This document shows, piece after piece, positions 59,682 to 64,000 of a stretch of DNA of 64,000 bases. A program made the translations under genes and the position numbers. The number at the start of each line of letters is the position of its first letter. Position 1 is the stretch's first letter. The notes beneath the pieces are model-generated. The model did no database searches. It saw nothing but the letters and a program-made list of their open reading frames with translations, and was not told the origin of the DNA. Source of the DNA: Lactuca virosa (taxonomy: Eukaryota > Streptophyta > Magnoliopsida > Asterales > Asteraceae); NCBI GenBank assembly GCA_928212115.1, contig CAKMRJ010001112.1, positions 408,118,299 to 408,182,298 of the forward strand, read 5' to 3'.

Positions 59682-61548
59682 TGTAACATCCCGACTTCTA
59701 GGTATGAAATTTTAAGGAATTTGGACAACACATAATACCTACTCGACGAGTTGGAGGCCCCAACTCGTCGTGTAGAAACTAATTAGGTCGTGTGGTTTAT
59801 GGAACCTACTCGACGAGTTAGAGGACCCCAACTCGACGAGTTGAGGTTGTGCATGAAAACCCTAATTTTAGGGTTTGCACCCTATTTAAAGGACCTTAAG
59901 TCCCCTCACCAGCCTCCCTTACCACCTTATCATCCAGAGAGAAACCCTAGTTGTGCTTTGTTGCTTTCTTGAGTGTTTGTGAGCTTAAAGAGTGTGATTT
60001 GGTGCATTTCTTGAAGAAGCTTAAAGAGACTAGTGCATAGCCAAAGGAGGAGGCTGTAGATCCGGCATTTACACTTAGTTAGCAACCATTTGGAGGTAAA
60101 AAGTCTTTACCTTGGCTTTCCATTTCTTACATCTTCTCCTATGGAAGTTTAGTGTCTTTTGTCCCATTTTGGATCCACTTTTGGAAGATGAGCATGATTC
60201 GAAGTTGTAACTTCATATTTGGACACCTCTAGGCCCTTTAGGCCTAAAGACTCAAGCTTTATCAAGATTTAGCCATCCTCCATGTCCTAAACCTCTTATT
60301 AAGCCTAGTTTTAGTGTTTTAATCTCTTTGATGCCTTGCATACACGTAAATTTAGCAACTTTACGTGGTATCTCAGTCCTAAGAGGCTAGATCTGTAGTT
60401 TGGGGCTTTAGATTCGACTGGAAAGGACTGATTATTAAAAGGCTGAAGGAACTCGATGAGTTGGGTCGGGTTTTCCCGCTTTCTGGATTTTGAATAAACT
60501 CAGCGATTCGATGAGATAACTCGACGATTTAGTTAGGGTTTTTCCCCGTTTCCTGAGTTCTTAAGGAACTCGATGAGTTTCTAGCTGCACTCGACGAGTT
60601 GGGTCAACATGGACTGTTGACTTTGACTGTTGACTGTTGACTTTAACCATGGTTGACCAAGTTTGACTTTAAGGGTATTTTGGTAATTTGGGTCTTGATG
60701 GAATTGGTCCTATGGTGGTTGTAGGTGTTTGAGTTTGGAGCTGTGATTCGAGAGCTTGATCTTTTCAGTTCAGTTCGACATTGTCAGGTGAGTTCTTCTC
60801 CCTATATCAACAGGGTCTAAGGCACCGAGGCCGGCCCTTTTTGGATTGTATCCTGGTTATAGGATGATGTTATGTTAGTGATCTGTTAGATTGGTATCCT
60901 GGTTATAGGATGATGCTATGTTAGTGATCTGTTAGATCGGTATCTTGGTATATAGAATGATGCTATGATTACTGATCTGTTAGATCTGTATGACTATCTG
61001 TACTTGATAGCTAGCGTATGATATTTATGTTTTTATTGTATGATTGGGGGTGGGTTTAGGCGACCGTGCTTTGTGCTCTAGGCCAACATACCCATGGCGT
61101 CCTGGATACACTGCAGACCCATCAGGGCGTACTAGTCATGCCGAAGGCTCAGAGAACGGTCCAGACAGGCGGAAGGCCCGAGAGGGCGGACCAGACATGC
61201 TGAAGGTTCTGAGAATGGGCCAGATAAACTGAAGGCCCGGTGCGGGCGGTCCAGTCATACTGAAGACTCTATATGCATGTTGTTTGTTATGATATTGTTT
61301 TGATTTGTATGGCGTTGGTATTTTTGGGGAACTCACTAAGCTTCGGGCTTACAGTTTTTGGATTTTGTTTCAGGTACTTCAGATGATCACGGGAAGGCGA
61401 AGGCTTAATCGTGCACCTCCTCGCATTTTATGATTTTAATTTCTGGGATTCTCTGATATGAAACTATTTTGAAAACATTTTGTAATAAGTAATGGTTTTT
61501 GAATGCTTGAAAAAGTTTTAAATTTTTATGAATTTTATGGATGTTACA
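59682..61548 (+). repeat. 3' LTR of F
   Basis: TGTAACATCCCGAC to TATGGATGTTACA, followed by target duplication GTCAT. Same palindromes, tandem repeats, TATA-like box (59883-59890) and CAG|GTGAGT...TTTCAG|GTAC pair (60788-61373) as the 5' LTR. Small open frames inside are spurious. Confidence 0.93.
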
Positions 61549-62905
61549 GTCATTATAACCTCAATTCAGAAAGATGGGACAGGTATATAATTTTGTATCT
61601 ATGCACTAGTTAGGTGTCCCTAGAAGCATGTTGCTGCATGTTGACCCAAGCCTCTTCGACTCTATGTTTGAAGCCTAAATGACACTGTCATTCCGATTGT
61701 TTCTTCCCAAGCTATCTATTGACATAAGTCATCGAGCTACCTTATTCTTCTCATATTGAGTTAAGGGTTGACTGCTTTGTCATTTGTTTATAGCAGAGGT
61801 ACACCTTCTTCGGAACCAATCTCAAATTTCTCCATCACCTTCACATTCATAATCGTAACCCTTGAGACTCTCCGCAATTACCACTGAGGTTTATGGTTAC
61901 ACAACATCTGTGTTGATGATCTTCAAATCGTTATTACCACGATCTTGAGTGAGAACCAAAATCCAAAACCAACTTCTGAATTGACGGTGAACAATAAAAT
62001 GTTCAAGATATTTCCACCAATGAACTGATGACTAAAAACCTTTATGGTTTGTACCTTTTACACATTTGGAATCTCAACTTTTATTTTTGAGTGATCTTAA
62101 TGAAATGTTCTCAACCCAAGACATTTCTTCCAAAGAGATCCAGTTTTTATTTATTTTTCTTGAGATTTCCATTTTATCTAATCACTTATAAATTATACCA
62201 AGCCTACTTGTTCTTATGGCTACACTGGTCATACAGGTACTTCATTCCGCTTTTCGAACTTATGTTGAGTTTCAGAATTTGGTTGAAGCTAAAGCTACCT
62301 TTGAAGCTTACTTAAAAGAAGCCTTTCACTATTTCTTAACAAATAGATGATCGTAATTCAACGGGATGCCACACAAGCACTTGTGAATCTCTCTTGATTC
62401 GGAAGAAAGAGATCGTTGCCCAGGATCCATCTGATTTCATATCAATTTTATTTTGACATCACAGAATCCCACAAATTTAATTTGTTTTATTTCTTTATCT
62501 TTGGCACACTCTTGCACAAAAATCTTTATGATTTTTCAAAAGTCTGGTTTTAATTATGAATGGTTGCTTTCATTCTGAGAACAGGTTATGGTGACTTGGC
62601 TAATCATTCCGAAAGGATGAAAACTGAAATGACGTTATTTGCAGATAAGGATCAAAATTGGGCGCGTTCTTTTCAAATTCCTGACATCACGCGTGTCAGT
62701 TACAAGGCTGCCTGACATCTACAGTTGTCACATCTATCAAGGATAGTTTACCGGCGTATGGAAACGCCAAGCGTGATTTTCTCTCACCTATCATGACATA
62801 TAAAAGGGATTTTGACGGTTTATTTTCTCTCACCGCTCTCAACGAATTCAAACTCTGTCAAAGCAAAACCCCTTTCTACTGTTCATCATCGTCTTCACTG
62901 CAACA
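61549..62905 (+). other. Element G spacer before the downstream ORF
   Basis: Continuation of G after F. About 1.35 kb without a supported frame; AT-rich, with a pyrimidine-rich part near 62130-62200 and a purine/CG-containing part near 62660-62830. Confidence 0.5.
62799..62806 (+). promoter_or_regulatory. TATA box upstream of the 62906 ORF
   Basis: TATAAAAG followed by GG, 100 bp before the ATG, then a CT-rich leader (TTTTCTCTCACCGCTCTC). This is a textbook spacing for a plant promoter and would give the ORF its own transcript. Confidence 0.45.
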
Positions 62906-64000
62906 ATGGCCAGTTCTTATGAAACTACATCGATTGTGGATCAATCAGCCTCCGTGATGATGTTGAACGTGAAGCCACACCAAAAGCTTGCCCTCGATCT
63001 TGATTCGTCTCGAGACCCTGAAGCTCTAAGGCCAATGATCGAGTGCCTGCGTTTCTCGCCACTGGTTCAAGCATTGACCATGGCAAAATCTGTTCCCTTG
63101 GTTCATCTATCCAAGGCGTATTCCACTGCAAACTACAGTCAGGCTGAAGGGATTATTACATTCGAGGTTGCTTCACACAAGACTTCGATTTCAGAAGCCC
63201 GTTTCTGCAGACGCTTAGGGTTTACTTCTACTGAAGGGCTTGTTGATCCTGACTCGATTTCTTCTTCTGCCCTCATTGAGATGTTCTACCAGATGGCGTA
63301 TATTGGGGATATTTCTCTTTTATCAAAGTTCAGGAAGCCCAATCTTCCTCCAATGTGGAATGGGTTGTTTACTCTCTTGTTCAAAAGTTTATCTGAGAGG
63401 GTTGTTGGTTCTGATAGTGCACGTAAGTTATTCTGTACTATAATCTGTGGTCTCTACACTAGAGTAAACTTGGATTATGGGGCTATTCTCTGGACGCAGC
63501 TTATTCAAAGCACAGTCTCAACTACTCGACATTCTGAGATCTCTTGTGCTAGGTTTTGGTATGTTATCGTCAAGCGAGCTCTAACTCACTTCCAGGTTCC
63601 TTTGATCGAAGATTCGGTTATGGCTGCAACTCCGTTCCTATAAACGTCATATTTCATGATGCTTGATCCAACTAAGTTGAGTTTCGTGGATTCTATTCCA
63701 GAAGCAATGTTATTGAATGTTCCAAATGACAATGTCATAGTGAACGAGTATCGAAATCTCCTTGCATCTGGTGTTCGACCCATGACAGAAGAGCCAAGGA
63801 AGGCAATAGAAGAGGGTACCAAAACCAAAAGGGGAGGAAAGAGAAAACAAAAGGTTGCTCCTTCGGAAGTTGTGCCAAAACCGAAGAAGATCAAGAAGCA
63901 AGCTCGTAAATTGATATCACCTTCTCCGATTGCTCAGGAACCTTCGGAATCAAGGACTCAATCGGATGTTCGGAAAAATGATTCAGTTCAACATGAAGTT
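62906..64000 (+). pseudogene. ORF in env-like position of SIRE/Maximus-type element G; runs off the window
   Basis: ATG at 62906 (context AACAATGGCC) opens 245 codons: MASSYETTSIVDQSASVMML, a conserved-looking globular part (LRPMIECLRFSPLVQALTMA, ITFEVASHKTSISEARFCRR, NLPPMWNGLFTLLFKSLSER, HSEISCARFWYVIVKRALTH) and a TAA at 63641-63643. The next frame continues from 63656 (MMLDPTKLSFVDSIPEAML) into a Lys-rich tail (TKRGGKRKQK, KPKKIKKQARK) and a Ser/Pro-rich end, suggesting one broken longer protein. I see no signal peptide or clear membrane segment in the N-terminal part. I do not recognise a characterised domain; from memory similar multi-copy proteins are common in lettuce. Function unknown. 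Confidence 0.55.

Larger units (their letters stand above)
36735..61548 (+). mobile_element. Ty3/gypsy chromovirus 'F' (Tekay/Del-like) containing D and E
   Basis: Perfect 5-bp target duplication GTCAT (36730-36734 and 61549-61553). LTRs of 1886 bp (36735-38620) and 1867 bp (59682-61548), a Met-tRNA-like primer-binding site (38623-38636) and polypurine tract AAGTGGGGGAGAAT (59668-59681). Gag, protease, RT, RNase H, integrase and a chromodomain-like tail are present in gypsy order, but broken by stops and by insertions of D (42671-50591) and E (51790-59493). Without them F is about 9.2 kb. Confidence 0.93.
30054..64000 (+). mobile_element. SIRE/Maximus-like Ty1/copia element 'G' with nested insertions; both ends missing
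   Basis: Gag C-terminal part (30056-32405), protease and integrase (32406-33835), RT (33836-36000, interrupted by a hAT-like element), RNase H (to about 36290), a pyrimidine-rich region, then, after the 24.8-kb insertion F, a spacer and a downstream ORF (62906-64000) in the position where SIRE-type elements carry an env-like gene. The long coiled-coil Gag with CNFCHGKNHFAKEC supports the SIRE/Maximus assignment. No LTR of G is in the window. Confidence 0.75.

Overview
The window is plant nuclear DNA made almost entirely of nested LTR retrotransposons. I see no convincing host gene, tRNA or rRNA. Pol domain order separates Ty1/copia elements (protease, integrase, RT, RNase H) from Ty3/gypsy elements (RT, RNase H, integrase). 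Primer-binding sites match initiator Met-tRNA, and 5-bp target duplications flank several elements. The very frequent ACTCGACGAGT motif and the family mix suggest Asteraceae, most likely lettuce (Lactuca); that species call is my recollection, not a search result.

Layout, with labels used throughout. (1) 1-5894: element I, a minus-strand gypsy element with an extra ORF upstream of gag. Its RT is cut by a plus-strand LTR tail (J, 1011-1400), which itself carries an LTR (K, 1-1010) of element I's own family in the opposite orientation. (2) 5895-21527: element A, a degenerate plus-strand copia element, interrupted by a hAT-like non-autonomous transposon (11471-12066) and by element C (12419-20097, minus, TSD GAACT). 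(3) 21528-28599: element B, plus strand, same family as C, with its 5' LTR cut down to about 124 bp and fused to the remnant of A's 3' LTR. (4) 28600-30053: H, the 3' part of a gypsy LTR. (5) 30054-64000: element G, a SIRE/Maximus-like copia element (gag tail, protease, integrase, RT, RNase H, then a downstream ORF at 62906). It is interrupted by a second hAT-like element (34767-35264, TSD GCTGTGTA) and by F. (6) 36735-61548: F, a Tekay/Del-like chromovirus (TSD GTCAT), which contains D (42671-50591, minus, autonomous copia, TSD GAGAT) and E (51790-59493, minus, gag-only).

The most interesting system is the D/B/C/E group. D encodes Gag and a full set of pol domains, now frameshifted. B, C and E keep similar LTR termini, primer-binding site, polypurine tract, about 750 bp of 3' non-coding sequence and a structured 5' leader, but encode only a short Gag; their pol is reduced to fossils. 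The shared leader holds (a) ACTCGACGAGT palindromes next to the primer-binding site, (b) an array of near-identical hairpins with 4-nt loops, and (c) a pair of adjacent hairpins whose stems show compensatory changes between copies. B, C and E also share a consensus 86-88 bp candidate intron just after the Gag zinc knuckle. Together these look like an autonomous/non-autonomous pair sharing cis-acting RNA signals.

Coding regions are mostly broken by stops and frameshifts and are reported as pseudogenes. Relative ages follow from nesting: A is older than C; G is older than F; F is older than D and E. D and E have LTR pairs that I count by eye at roughly 98% identical.
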